Source: Aquabacterium sp. (GTDB taxonomy: Bacteria > Pseudomonadota > Gammaproteobacteria > Burkholderiales > Burkholderiaceae_C). Taken from it: a stretch of DNA of 64,000 nucleotides. Every line of letters starts with the position of its first letter. Position 1 is the first letter of the stretch. Under the pieces are notes generated by a model. It worked only from the letters and a program-made list of their open reading frames with translations. It had not been told where the DNA came from and did not search any database. The position numbers were made by a program, and so were the translations under genes. Shown piece by piece: positions 27,576 to 36,470 of the stretch. The stretch covers positions 677,250 to 741,249 of the forward strand of contig JAHFQM010000002.1 of the NCBI GenBank assembly GCA_023266355.1, written 5' to 3'.

Positions 27576-29079
27576 CCTGCATCGCCCGCACCGCCGACGC
27601 CTGCTCCAACAAGCCCTGGGCGGCGTGGCCGTGCTGGTGCTGGGCCCGCACGAGCTGGCCTGGGGCGCGCAGCTGCTGGCCGTGCGCTTGTGGCCGGCGG
27701 CCGACTACACCCGCGTGACGCTGGAATCGGACATCCCGCTCAACGCCACCTTCTTCGCGGTGGACAACCCGCACCGCCTGGTCATCGACATCGACGACCT
27801 GGAGCTCAGCCCCCAGTTGCGCGACCTGGTGCGCAAGGTGCGCTCGGACGACCCCTTCATCGCCGGCGTGCGCGTGGGCCAGAACCGGCCCAAGGTGGTG
27901 CGCCTGGTCATTGACCTCAAGCAAGCCATCAAGCCGCAGGTTTTCGGCCTGCACCCGGTGGCCGCCTACCAGCACCGCCTGGTGTTCGACCTCTACCCCA
28001 CACAGGCCCTGGACCCGCGCGCCGGCCTGCAGGTGGCCGCGAGTGCGCCGCAAGCGGGCGCCGCTGCGGGCACCCAGGCCTCGGCGGCAGCGCCAGGGGC
28101 ACCCACCGTGCCTGCGGCCCCACCCACGACACCTGGCACGCCCGCCGCGCCCGCCACAGGTGCAGGCACGGGCACGCCCTCGGCGCAGGCGGCCGACGCC
28201 GTCAACGACGCGCTGGGCGAGTTCATCGGTGGGCTCAAGAAAGGCGGCACGGCCACGGCGGGCAACGCTTCGGGGGGCAGTGCTGGCGGCGGTTCGGGCG
28301 GCAGCGCGGGCAAGGCCGCTGAGCGCAACACCGCCACGGCCGAAGCCGCCAAAGCGGCCAACGACACATCGCGCCTGGTCATCGTCGCCATCGATGCCGG
28401 CCACGGTGGCGAAGACCCCGGCGCCGTCGGCCCCAGCGGCCTCTACGAGAAAGACGTGGTGCTGTCGATCGCGCTCAAGCTGCGCGCCCGCATCAACGCC
28501 CAACCGGGCATGCGCGCCATGCTGACGCGCGAGTCCGACTATTTCGTGCCCCTGCAGGAGCGCGTGTTGAAAGCCCGCCGCGTGCAGGCCGACCTGTTCG
28601 TCTCGGTGCATGCCGACGCCTTCATGAACCCCGAGGCGCGCGGCGCGTCCATCTTCGCGCTGTCCGAGAACGGTGCCACGAGCGCCGCCGCACGCTGGAT
28701 GGCCAAGAAGGAAAACGCGTCCGACCTGGTCGGCGGGGTCAACATCAAGGCGCGCGACGCCTCGGTCATGCGCGCCCTGCTGGACATGTCCACCACGGCC
28801 CAGATCAAGGACAGCCTCAAGCTCGGTCAGGCCATCCTGGGCCACCTGGGCAAGGTCGGCCGGCTGCACAAGCCTCGGGTCGAGCAAGCCGGCTTCGCCG
28901 TGCTCAAGGCGCCGGACATCCCGTCCATCCTGGTCGAGACGGGCTTCATCTCCAACCCGGAGGAGGAGTCCAAGCTCAAGGACGACACCTACCAGGGGCA
29001 GCTCGCCGACGCCCTGCTGGCGGGCATCCAGCGCTATTTCGCGCGCAACCCGCCGCTGGCACGTAACCGGGCGCTGTGA
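27568..29079 (+). CDS. amiC: N-acetylmuramoyl-L-alanine amidase (AmiC type)
   Basis: A periplasmic cell-separation amidase of 503 aa. A twin-arginine-like signal (HRRRLLQQALGG) is followed by an AMIN domain (about 33-140), an Ala/Pro/Gly-rich linker (about 150-265), and the Amidase_3 catalytic domain with IDAGHGGEDPGA (first zinc His), the SVHADA zinc motif and VETGFISNPEEE with the catalytic Glu. It overlaps tsaE, the usual betaproteobacterial order tsaE-amiC-mutL-miaA, here interrupted by dedA on the other strand. Confidence 0.95.
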   Translation: MDDLHRPHRRRLLQQALGGVAVLVLGPHELAWGAQLLAVRLWPAADYTRVTLESDIPLNATFFAVDNPHRLVIDIDDLELSPQLRDLVRKVRSDDPFIAGVRVGQNRPKVVRLVIDLKQAIKPQVFGLHPVAAYQHRLVFDLYPTQALDPRAGLQVAASAPQAGAAAGTQASAAAPGAPTVPAAPPTTPGTPAAPATGAGTGTPSAQAADAVNDALGEFIGGLKKGGTATAGNASGGSAGGGSGGSAGKAAERNTATAEAAKAANDTSRLVIVAIDAGHGGEDPGAVGPSGLYEKDVVLSIALKLRARINAQPGMRAMLTRESDYFVPLQERVLKARRVQADLFVSVHADAFMNPEARGASIFALSENGATSAAARWMAKKENASDLVGGVNIKARDASVMRALLDMSTTAQIKDSLKLGQAILGHLGKVGRLHKPRVEQAGFAVLKAPDIPSILVETGFISNPEEESKLKDDTYQGQLADALLAGIQRYFARNPPLARNRAL

Positions 29080-29736
29080 TCAGGCCTGCTGGCCCTTGGC
29101 TTCCTGGCGGCCCGCTTTCCAGGCCCCGAAGATGGCGATCAGGCCCGGCACGATGATCATGGCCAGGATGATCTTGCTCAGGTGCTGCTGCACGAAAGCG
29201 ATGTTGCCGAAGAAGTAGCCGGCCAGCGTCAGGCCCACCACCCAGATCAGCGCGCCCACCACGTTGTAGAGCGTGAAGGTCACGCGGTTCATCTCGGCCA
29301 CACCGGCCACGAAAGGCGCGAAGGTGCGGATGAACGGCATGAAGCGCGCCAGGATGATGGTGATGCCACCGCGCTCCTCGTAGAAGCGGTGGGCGGCGTC
29401 GAAGCCCTTGCGGCTGAACCAGCGCGAATCCTCCCACTGGAAGACCTTCGGCCCGAGGTAACGGCCGATGCTGTAGTTGAGCTGGTCGCCCAGGATGGCC
29501 GCCACCAGCAGCACGCCCATGGCCACGGGCAGGCTCATGGCGCCGCCGGCGGCCAGCGCGCCGACCATGAAGAGCAGCGAGTCGCCCGGCAGGAAGGGCA
29601 TCACCACCAGGCCGGTTTCGACGAACACGATCAGGAACAGCAGGCCATAGACCCAGGTGCCGTGCAGCTGGACGAACTCGGCCAGGTGCTTGTCGATGTG
29701 CAGGATGAAGTCGATGAGGAAGGTGGCGCTTTCCAT
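29080..29736 (-). CDS. DedA family membrane protein
   Basis: A 218-aa polytopic inner-membrane protein of the DedA/SNARE-associated family, some members of which translocate undecaprenyl phosphate or phosphatidylethanolamine. The family stretches are FVETGLVVMPFLPGDSLLF (about 35-53), GDQLNYSIGRYLGP, and FMPFIRTFAPFVAGVAEM (about 130-147). The start is the ATG at 29736; the longer frame to 29886 adds 50 Cys/Arg-rich residues. It is convergent with amiC with no gap and divergent from mutL. Confidence 0.92.
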   Translation of the reverse strand: MESATFLIDFILHIDKHLAEFVQLHGTWVYGLLFLIVFVETGLVVMPFLPGDSLLFMVGALAAGGAMSLPVAMGVLLVAAILGDQLNYSIGRYLGPKVFQWEDSRWFSRKGFDAAHRFYEERGGITIILARFMPFIRTFAPFVAGVAEMNRVTFTLYNVVGALIWVVGLTLAGYFFGNIAFVQQHLSKIILAMIIVPGLIAIFGAWKAGRQEAKGQQA

Positions 29737-29819
29737 GGGAACGGCTTGGGGCTGGCGAGAAAGGTGCGCAAGGCGCAAGGTTGGCGAAAAGGCAGGCGCC
29801 CTTTCACGAGCGCCCCTTT

Positions 29820-29825
29820 TACAAT
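29820..29825 (+). promoter_or_regulatory. -10 box of mutL, placed for a leaderless transcript
   Basis: TACAAT ends six bases before the mutL ATG (29832), so transcription would start at or next to the start codon. No Shine-Dalgarno sequence lies between them, and no good -35 is visible. Confidence 0.5.
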
Positions 29826-29831
29826 AACAGC

Positions 29832-31928
29832 ATGACGTCAGACCGCCGCAGCACCGCCCTTGCCCTCGATGAGGCGGCATCTTCACCCGAAACCGGGGGG
29901 CAGGCCAACGCCGGTGAGATGCGTGCGCGGCGCCACATCCAGGCCCTGCCCGACGAGCTGGTCAGCCAGATCGCCGCGGGCGAGGTGGTCGAGCGCCCGG
30001 CCTCGGTGGTGCGCGAGCTGGTGGACAACGCGCTGGACGCGGGCGCCAGCCAGGTCACCGTCAAGCTGATGGGCGGCGGCGTGCGGCAAATCCTCGTGGA
30101 AGACGACGGCTGCGGCATCCCGGTGGGCGAGCTGCCCCTGGCCCTGCTGCGCCACGCCACCAGCAAGATCCGCTCGCTCGACGACCTCGAAAGCGTGGCC
30201 ACCATGGGCTTCCGCGGCGAGGCCCTGGCGGCCATCGCGTCGGTGTCGGAGGCCGCCATCGCCAGCCGCACGGCCGAAGACGCCCACGCCCACCGCCTGG
30301 ACGCGCGCTCGGGCGAGCTGACGCCGGCCGCGCGCAGCATCGGCACCAGCGTCGAGGTGCGCGAGCTGTTCTTCAGCACCCCGGCACGCCGCAAATTCCT
30401 CAAGACGGACGCCACCGAGCTGGCGCACTGCCTGGAATCGGTGCGCCGCCATGCCCTGGCGCGGCCCGATGTGGGCTTCAGCGTCTGGCACGAAGGCAAG
30501 CTCGTCGAGCAGTTGCGCCCCGGCAGCCTGCAACAGCGCATGCAGGACGTGCTGGGCGAGGCCTTCACCGACACCAGCCGCGAGGTGGACCTGCAGATCG
30601 GCCCGATGCGGGTGTACGGCCGCACCGGCCTGCCCGACGCGGCCCGTTCGCGCTCGGACTGGCAATACTGCTATGTCAACGGCCGCTATGTGCGCGACAA
30701 GCTCATCTCGCACGGCATCCGCTCGGCCTACGAAGACGTGCTGCACGGCAGCCGCCAACCCACCTACGTGCTGTTCATCGAGATCGCGCCTGAGCGCGTC
30801 GACGTGAACGTGCACCCGACCAAGATCGAGGTGCGCTTCCGCGACTCCCGCGAGGTGCACCAGGCGGTGCGCAAGGCGGTGGAGTCGGCGCTGGCACTGT
30901 CGCGGGCGGGCTCTGCGTCGGGAACTGCGTCGGGCTTGGCTGCAGGCGTGGCGGGGGTTTCAGGCACGGCCGGGACGGCGACTCCGCCCAGCGCGATGGG
31001 CCACACGCTGCGGGCCGATGGCTCTTATGCGCCCTTGCAAGCGCCCTTGCATCCACCCATTCACCCACCACAGGATCAGGCAGCAGCCCCCCTGGGCGGC
31101 GCCTCGCAGTCCGCCCTGCCCTGGCGTGCCGCCGATGCCACCAGCGAGCAACGCTGGGCCGGCTGGCCGAGCGCCGGCCTGCCTGCAGAGGCCACGGCGG
31201 CTCGCACCGGCCCGGTCGATGCCTTCGCCGACCTCGCCCTGCCGCAGGTGCGCAAGGCCGCCGATGACACCGAGGCGCAGGCGGCATCGTCCTGGCCCCG
31301 CCTGCCAGCCGCTGAAGCACCGCCCACCGACCCGAGCGGCCACGAATGGCCCTTGGGCCGCGCCATCGCACAGGTGGGTGGCATCTATGTGCTGGCCGAA
31401 AACGCCCAGGGCCTGGTCATCGTCGACATGCACGCCGCGCACGAACGCGTCGTCTATGAGCGCCTGAAGGCCCAGCTCGATGCGGCACCGCTGCACAGCC
31501 AGCCCCTGCTGATCCCGCTGACCTTTGCCGCCACGCCGCAGGAATGCGCCACGGCCGAATCCCACCACGCGGCGCTGCTGCAGCTGGGCCTGGACGTGGA
31601 CCTGATCGGCCCGGGCAAGCTGGCGGTGCGCGCCGTGCCTGCCGCGCTGCAACAGGCCGACGGCGTGGCACTGGCGCGCTCGGTGCTGGCCGAGCTGGCC
31701 CACCTGGACGCCAGCGACGTGGTGCGCCGCGCCCAACACGAACTGCTGGCCACCATGGCCTGCCACGGCGCCGTGCGCGCCAACCGCCGACTCAACCTGG
31801 CGGAGATGAATGCCCTGCTGCGCGACATGGAAGCCACCGAGCGCGCCGACCAATGCAACCACGGCCGGCCCACCTGGCGCCAGCTCACCCTCAAGGAGCT
31901 GGACGCGCTTTTCCTGCGCGGCCGCTGA
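29832..31928 (+). CDS. mutL: DNA mismatch repair protein MutL
   Basis: 698-aa GHL ATPase that couples MutS mismatch recognition to downstream repair. The N-terminal domain has ELVDNALDAGA, DDGCGIP and GFRGEAL. A poorly conserved Ala/Pro/Gly-rich linker spans about 355-510. The C-terminal dimer domain carries DMHAAHERVVYE, a DQHAx2Ex4E endonuclease motif with Met for Gln, together with ACHGAVRAN and CNHGRPT, which are the other metal-site motifs of nicking MutL proteins; methyl-directed E. coli MutL lacks these. The start at 29832 is preceded by a -10 box only six bases away. Confidence 0.96.
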   Translation: MTSDRRSTALALDEAASSPETGGQANAGEMRARRHIQALPDELVSQIAAGEVVERPASVVRELVDNALDAGASQVTVKLMGGGVRQILVEDDGCGIPVGELPLALLRHATSKIRSLDDLESVATMGFRGEALAAIASVSEAAIASRTAEDAHAHRLDARSGELTPAARSIGTSVEVRELFFSTPARRKFLKTDATELAHCLESVRRHALARPDVGFSVWHEGKLVEQLRPGSLQQRMQDVLGEAFTDTSREVDLQIGPMRVYGRTGLPDAARSRSDWQYCYVNGRYVRDKLISHGIRSAYEDVLHGSRQPTYVLFIEIAPERVDVNVHPTKIEVRFRDSREVHQAVRKAVESALALSRAGSASGTASGLAAGVAGVSGTAGTATPPSAMGHTLRADGSYAPLQAPLHPPIHPPQDQAAAPLGGASQSALPWRAADATSEQRWAGWPSAGLPAEATAARTGPVDAFADLALPQVRKAADDTEAQAASSWPRLPAAEAPPTDPSGHEWPLGRAIAQVGGIYVLAENAQGLVIVDMHAAHERVVYERLKAQLDAAPLHSQPLLIPLTFAATPQECATAESHHAALLQLGLDVDLIGPGKLAVRAVPAALQQADGVALARSVLAELAHLDASDVVRRAQHELLATMACHGAVRANRRLNLAEMNALLRDMEATERADQCNHGRPTWRQLTLKELDALFLRGR

Positions 31929-31932
31929 CGCC

Positions 31933-33291
31933 ATGACCGAACGCAAAAAAATCACCCTGTCGCGCCCTGCCGGCGCCGACAGCAACACCCCTTCCCAACA
32001 GCCTGAATTCGGCGGGCGCAAGCCCCCGGTGCGTGGCAGTGGCACGGCACCGCGCAAGCGCATGACAGCGGCCGAAGCCGAGCAGGCACGCGCCGAAGCC
32101 GCCGCCCGCGGCCCGGGCCAGTGGCAAGACCGCGGCCCCGGCCCGGACCGCCCGCGTGGCGACGACCGCCGCCGCGATCCACGCGATACACGCGACAACC
32201 GCGATGCCCGTGACCCCCGCGTGCCGCGAGATCCCCGGGACGCACGCGGCCCTGGCCGGCCGCCAGAGCGCTGGCCAGACCGCCCCCAGGAGCGTGGCCC
32301 CGACCGCGGGCCGAACCGGGGGCCAGATCACTCGCAAGACCGCGCCCCCGAGCGCTGGGGCGAGCCGCGCTACGACCGCGACCCACGTGACGCCTACCCC
32401 CCGGCCCGCCAGGACCAACGCCGCCTGGGCACCACGTCCTCGCGCCGCGACAGCGGGTCCTACCAGGATCCACACCAGCGACCACACGCCCCCGCCCACG
32501 ACGCACCGCGCCAGGAAGCCGCCGAGTCCGACGGCCGCCTACGCCTGTCCAAGCTCATGAGCGAGCGCGGCCTGGCCTCGCGGCGCGAAGCCGACGAGTG
32601 GATCGACGCCGGCTGGGTCCGCGTGGATGGCGAAGTCGCCGAGCTGGGCACGCGCGTGCTGCCCACCGTGCACATCGACATCGACCCGCAGGCCCGCGAA
32701 CAGCAAACGCAGCGCGTCACCATCCTGCTGCACAAGCCCATCGGCTACGTCAGTGGCCAGGCCGAAGATGGCTACGAGCCCGCCGTCGTGCTCATCCAGC
32801 CGCAGAACCGCTGGGCCGACGACAAGCTGCCCATCCAGTTCAACCGCGCCCACCACCGCCACCTCGCGCCCGCCGGCCGCCTGGACATCGACTCCACCGG
32901 CCTGCTCGTGCTGACGCAAGATGGCCGCGTGGCCAAGGCCCTCATCGGCGAAGACTCGGGCGTCGAGAAGGAATACCTGGTGCGCGTGCAGCTGCTCGAA
33001 CAGCCCGAAGCCGAGAACGTGATGGCCGTGACGCCGCCCGAGGCCATCGAAGCGCTGCGCTTCGGCCTGGAGCTCGACGGCAAGCCGCTCAAGCACGCGC
33101 AGGTGTCGTGGCAGAACGAGCAACAGCTGCGCGTCGTGCTGCGCGAAGGCCGCAAGCGCCAGATCCGCCGCATGTGCGAGTTGGTCGGACTCAAGGTGGT
33201 CGGCCTCAAGCGCGTGCGCATGGGCAGCGTGGTGCTGGGCAAGCTGCCCGCCGGCCAATGGCGCTACCTGCGACCCGATGAGCGCTTCTGA
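31933..33291 (+). CDS. Pseudouridine synthase (RluB/RluF type) with long disordered N-terminus
   Basis: Converts uridine to pseudouridine in rRNA; 452 aa, about 150-180 longer than typical. Residues about 40-190 are low-complexity and strongly Arg/Asp/Pro-rich with many RD and DPRD repeats, probably disordered and RNA-binding. An S4 domain follows (LRLSKLMSERGLASRREADE, about 200-219), then the catalytic domain with PAGRLDIDSTGLLVLTQDGR bearing the active Asp, and REGRKRQIRRMCELVG near the end. The start is the ATG at 31933, 5 bp after the mutL stop. It overlaps the transporter gene by 14 bp. Confidence 0.9.
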   Translation: MTERKKITLSRPAGADSNTPSQQPEFGGRKPPVRGSGTAPRKRMTAAEAEQARAEAAARGPGQWQDRGPGPDRPRGDDRRRDPRDTRDNRDARDPRVPRDPRDARGPGRPPERWPDRPQERGPDRGPNRGPDHSQDRAPERWGEPRYDRDPRDAYPPARQDQRRLGTTSSRRDSGSYQDPHQRPHAPAHDAPRQEAAESDGRLRLSKLMSERGLASRREADEWIDAGWVRVDGEVAELGTRVLPTVHIDIDPQAREQQTQRVTILLHKPIGYVSGQAEDGYEPAVVLIQPQNRWADDKLPIQFNRAHHRHLAPAGRLDIDSTGLLVLTQDGRVAKALIGEDSGVEKEYLVRVQLLEQPEAENVMAVTPPEAIEALRFGLELDGKPLKHAQVSWQNEQQLRVVLREGRKRQIRRMCELVGLKVVGLKRVRMGSVVLGKLPAGQWRYLRPDERF

Positions 33292-34564
33292 AGCGACGCG
33301 GCGCCTGGGCCTGGCGCCCTGGGTCGTCGTCGCCGCCGTGGGCCTGCTCACGGGCCTGCAACCGCTGACCACCGACCTCTACCTGCCCGCCCTGCCGCAG
33401 ATGCAGGCCGGGCTGGGCGTGAACGCGGCCTCGGCACAATGGACGCTGTCCCTGCTCATCCTCGCCTTCGGCGTCGGCCAGCTGGTCTGGGGCCCGATCG
33501 CCGACCGCTTCGGCCGCCAGCCCGTGCTGCGCTGGGGACTCGGCCTGTACGTGCTGGCCAGCGTGGCCACGGCGCTGGCGCCCAGCATCGGGGTGATGCT
33601 GCTGGCGCGCGTGGCGCAAGGGGCCTGCCTGTCGGCCGCGGTGGTGTGCGGACGCGCCATGGTGCGCGACCTCTACGCCCCGGAAGATGGCGCCCGCGTG
33701 ATGGCCAAGGGCATGAGCGTGCTGGGCCTGCTGGCCCTCAGCGGTCCGGTCATCGGCGGCCTGACCGTCACCCAGTTCGGCTGGCGCCCGACCATGTCGC
33801 TGATGGCCGTGGCCGGCCTGGCGATCTGGCTGTTCGTGTGGCTGCGCCTGCCCGAAACCCTGCCGCTCGAACACCGCCAGCAGCGGCTGGACTGGCTCGC
33901 CATGGGGCGCCAGTGGCTGGGCATCGCCGCCCACCCGACCTTCCGCGCCCACGCCCTGCTGACGGCCAGCACCTACGGCGGGCTGTACGTGTTCCTGGCG
34001 CTGGCGCCCTTCGTCTTCATCCAGGTGCTGCACCTCAGCGGCACGGGCTGTGGCCTCGTCATGGCCTCGACCTCGCTGGCCTACCTCAGTGGCACCGTGG
34101 TCTGCCGCAAGGTCTTGCCGCGCGGCGGCCTGCTGGGCACCGTGCGCCTGGGCGGCTGGTGCTCGCTGGCTGGCGGCGTGTGGATGGCCGGCGTCTCACT
34201 GTGGCAGGTGGGGCTGGGCGGCCACGTCGTGGCCCTGGGCCTGCTGCCGGGCTTGTGGGTCTACACCTTCGCGCACGGCATCCACCAGCCCTGCGGCCAG
34301 ACCGGCGTGGTCGCGGCCTTCCCGACGCGCGCGGGCGCCGCCTCGGCGCTGTCGGGCTTCGTGCTCTGCCTCGTCGCCTTCCTGGTCGGCGCGGTGTTGT
34401 CGTGGTGGAGCAGCCTGCCGGGCTGGACGGGCACCATCCACCCACTGACCCTGGGCGTGGCCCTCGGTGGCGCCCTGACCGCTTGGACGGCCTTGCGCCG
34501 CGTGCAGCGCCACGGCCTGGTGGCGCCTTTGCCGCGCACGCCCGAGCCTCTGACATCGCCATGA
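33278..34564 (+). CDS. MFS drug-resistance transporter, Bcr/CflA family
   Basis: A 428-aa inner-membrane proton-driven efflux protein with twelve predicted helices. Helix 1 with [12 protein letters not shown] and the loop-2/3 motif [16 protein letters not shown] (about 70-85) match Bcr/CflA drug transporters. SGPVIGGLT is the motif C region of exporters. It starts inside the end of the pseudouridine synthase gene and overlaps miaA by ATGA, so it sits in one transcript with mutL and miaA. The substrate is unknown. Confidence 0.88.
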   Translation: MSASEATRRLGLAPWVVVAAVGLLTGLQPLTTDLYLPALPQMQAGLGVNAASAQWTLSLLILAFGVGQLVWGPIADRFGRQPVLRWGLGLYVLASVATALAPSIGVMLLARVAQGACLSAAVVCGRAMVRDLYAPEDGARVMAKGMSVLGLLALSGPVIGGLTVTQFGWRPTMSLMAVAGLAIWLFVWLRLPETLPLEHRQQRLDWLAMGRQWLGIAAHPTFRAHALLTASTYGGLYVFLALAPFVFIQVLHLSGTGCGLVMASTSLAYLSGTVVCRKVLPRGGLLGTVRLGGWCSLAGGVWMAGVSLWQVGLGGHVVALGLLPGLWVYTFAHGIHQPCGQTGVVAAFPTRAGAASALSGFVLCLVAFLVGAVLSWWSSLPGWTGTIHPLTLGVALGGALTAWTALRRVQRHGLVAPLPRTPEPLTSP

Positions 34565-35592
34565 ACACGACGACCGCCACCGACGCTGCCGCCCCGCTCT
34601 GGGTGCTCACCGGCCCGACCGCCTGCGGCAAAACCGCGGTGGCCCTGGCCCTGGCCGAGCGCCTGAGCCGACAGGGGGGTGCCACCCAGCCCATCGAAAT
34701 CGTCAGCATCGATTCGGCCCTGATCTACCGCGGCATGGACATCGGCACGGCCAAGCCCTCGGCCGCCGAGATGGCCCAGGTGCCCCATCACCTGATCGAC
34801 ACCGTGGACGCCACCGAGCGCTACAGCGCCGCGCGCTTCGTGGCCGATGCCCTGGCCGCCGCGGCCGACATCCGCGCCCGTGGCCGCACCCCGCTGCTGG
34901 TGGGCGGCACCATGCTCTACCTGAAGGCCTTGCTCGAAGGCATGGACGAGATGCCCGCCATCCCGCCCGAAGTGCGCGCCGAGGTCGATGCCCGCATGAA
35001 GGCGCAAGGCAGCCTCGCCCTGCACACCGAGCTGCAACAGGTGGATCCCATCGCCGCCGCGCGCCTGGCCCCGGGCGACACCCAGCGCATCCAGCGCGCC
35101 ATCGAGGTCTGGGTGGCCACCGGGCAGCCGCTGTCGGCCTTCCAGCAAAAGCTGCACGGCGCGGGTGCCGCCACATCGGGCACACCGGCCACGCTGGTGT
35201 CGCTGGAGCCCCAAGACCGCGCCTGGTTGCACCGCCGCATCGCCCTGCGTTTCGAGCAAATGATGGCCGCGGGCTTCATCGACGAGGTCGTCCGCCTGCG
35301 TGCGCGTGGCGACCTGGACATCGACATGCCGTCCATCCGCTGCGTGGGCTACCGCCAGGTTTGGGAAGCACTCGACGCCGGCCTTGACCTGCGCGACCAG
35401 CGCACCCTGGCCGAGCTCACCGAGCGCGGCATCGCCGCCACCCGCCAGCTCGCCAAACGGCAGGTGACGTGGCTGCGCAGCATGCCGCAGCGCCACGTGC
35501 TGGCTTGCGACAGCGGCCTGGATGCCGGCGCCCTGGCCCAGCAAGCCTTTGCCATCTTCACGACGGCAGCGCCGCCACATCCACCGCGCTGA
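34561..35592 (+). CDS. miaA: tRNA dimethylallyltransferase
   Basis: Adds a dimethylallyl group to A37 of tRNAs reading UNN codons; 343 aa. The P-loop [17 protein letters not shown] (about 16-32), [20 protein letters not shown] (about 48-67), and [15 protein letters not shown] are diagnostic, and VGYRQVWE with the C-terminal basic region completes the family pattern. The ATG overlaps the transporter stop. It is the last gene of the run; no terminator is seen in the 107-bp gap after it. Confidence 0.97.
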   Translation: MNTTTATDAAAPLWVLTGPTACGKTAVALALAERLSRQGGATQPIEIVSIDSALIYRGMDIGTAKPSAAEMAQVPHHLIDTVDATERYSAARFVADALAAAADIRARGRTPLLVGGTMLYLKALLEGMDEMPAIPPEVRAEVDARMKAQGSLALHTELQQVDPIAAARLAPGDTQRIQRAIEVWVATGQPLSAFQQKLHGAGAATSGTPATLVSLEPQDRAWLHRRIALRFEQMMAAGFIDEVVRLRARGDLDIDMPSIRCVGYRQVWEALDAGLDLRDQRTLAELTERGIAATRQLAKRQVTWLRSMPQRHVLACDSGLDAGALAQQAFAIFTTAAPPHPPR

Positions 35593-35630
35593 ACCCGACA
35601 GGCCAGGGCCATCACTTGGCTTGATTTGGC

Positions 35631-35644
35631 TTGATCTGGATTAA
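35631..35644 (+). promoter_or_regulatory. FNR/Anr-like binding box
   Basis: TTGATCTGGATTAA matches the FNR consensus TTGAT-N4-ATCAA at nine of ten fixed positions. Its centre is 62 bp before the ATG of the di-iron protein gene, room for a class II promoter with a start near 35679. A tandem TTGGCTTGAT pair lies directly upstream (35616-35635). Confidence 0.5.
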
Positions 35645-35699
35645 GCCTCCCCACGAGGCCTGCGACGTAAGCTCGCGCATCCAAAGACGGGAGGCCGCC

Positions 35700-36470
35700 A
35701 TGCCACAAGAGTTGTTCCGCAGCGCCCACCACGCCTGCCTGATGTTTTCCGACCTGGGCAACGAAGGCGGCGAGGCGGTGCAGGCCAACCAGTTCCTCAT
35801 CGTCGATGGCGATGTCGGCGCCATCATCGACCCGGGCGGCAACCTGGCCTACAGCGAGCTCTACCTGGGCATGACGCGGCACTTCCCGCCCTCCAAGCTC
35901 TCGGCCATCTTGGCCTCGCACGCCGACCCGGACATCATCGCCTCGCTCGACCGCTGGATGACGGCCACGCCCGACGCCAAGCTCTACGTCTCCACGCTGT
36001 GGGAGCGCTTCGTGCCGCACTTCTGCAAGCCTGGCAAGACCACGGGCCGCATCGTCGGCATCCCCGACCCGGGCATGCGCATCCGCGTGGGCCGGCACGA
36101 ACTCATCGCCCTGCCCGCGCACTTCATGCACGCCGAGGGCAACTTCCAGTTCTACGACCCGGTCAGCCGCATCCTGTTCTCGGGCGACCTGGGCGTGTCC
36201 ATGCAGACCGGCCCCGACGCCACGAAACCCATCAGCTCGCTGGCCACGCTGCCACGCGGCATGGAGGCCTTCCACCGCCGCTACATGGTCTCCAACAAGA
36301 TCCTGCGCTGCTGGGCCCGCATGGTGCGCGAGCTGCGCATCGACATGATCGCGCCACAGCACGGCGCCCCGCTGGTGGGCGAGGCCGTGCCGCAGTTCAT
36401 CCAGTGGGCCGAGAACCTGGCCTGCGGCATCGACCTGATGGGCGAGGCGCACTACCAGGTGCCTGCCTGA
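35700..36470 (+). CDS. Oxygen-binding di-iron / metallo-beta-lactamase-fold protein
   Basis: A 256-aa metallo-beta-lactamase-fold protein like the di-iron domain of flavodiiron proteins (ODP family). Ligand motifs are SHADPD (in place of HxHxDH), AHFMHAEGNFQFYD, FSGDLG and APQHG. No flavodoxin domain is attached, so it could sense or bind oxygen or NO rather than reduce it. The ATG at 35700 follows GACGGGAGG. An FNR-like box upstream supports control by oxygen. It is convergent with the efflux operon with no gap. Confidence 0.82.
   Translation: MPQELFRSAHHACLMFSDLGNEGGEAVQANQFLIVDGDVGAIIDPGGNLAYSELYLGMTRHFPPSKLSAILASHADPDIIASLDRWMTATPDAKLYVSTLWERFVPHFCKPGKTTGRIVGIPDPGMRIRVGRHELIALPAHFMHAEGNFQFYDPVSRILFSGDLGVSMQTGPDATKPISSLATLPRGMEAFHRRYMVSNKILRCWARMVRELRIDMIAPQHGAPLVGEAVPQFIQWAENLACGIDLMGEAHYQVPA

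Noticed and set aside
29737..29886. N-terminal extension of DedA to 29886
   Set aside because: The extra 50 residues are Cys/Arg-rich, unlike DedA proteins, and overlap the mutL start region.
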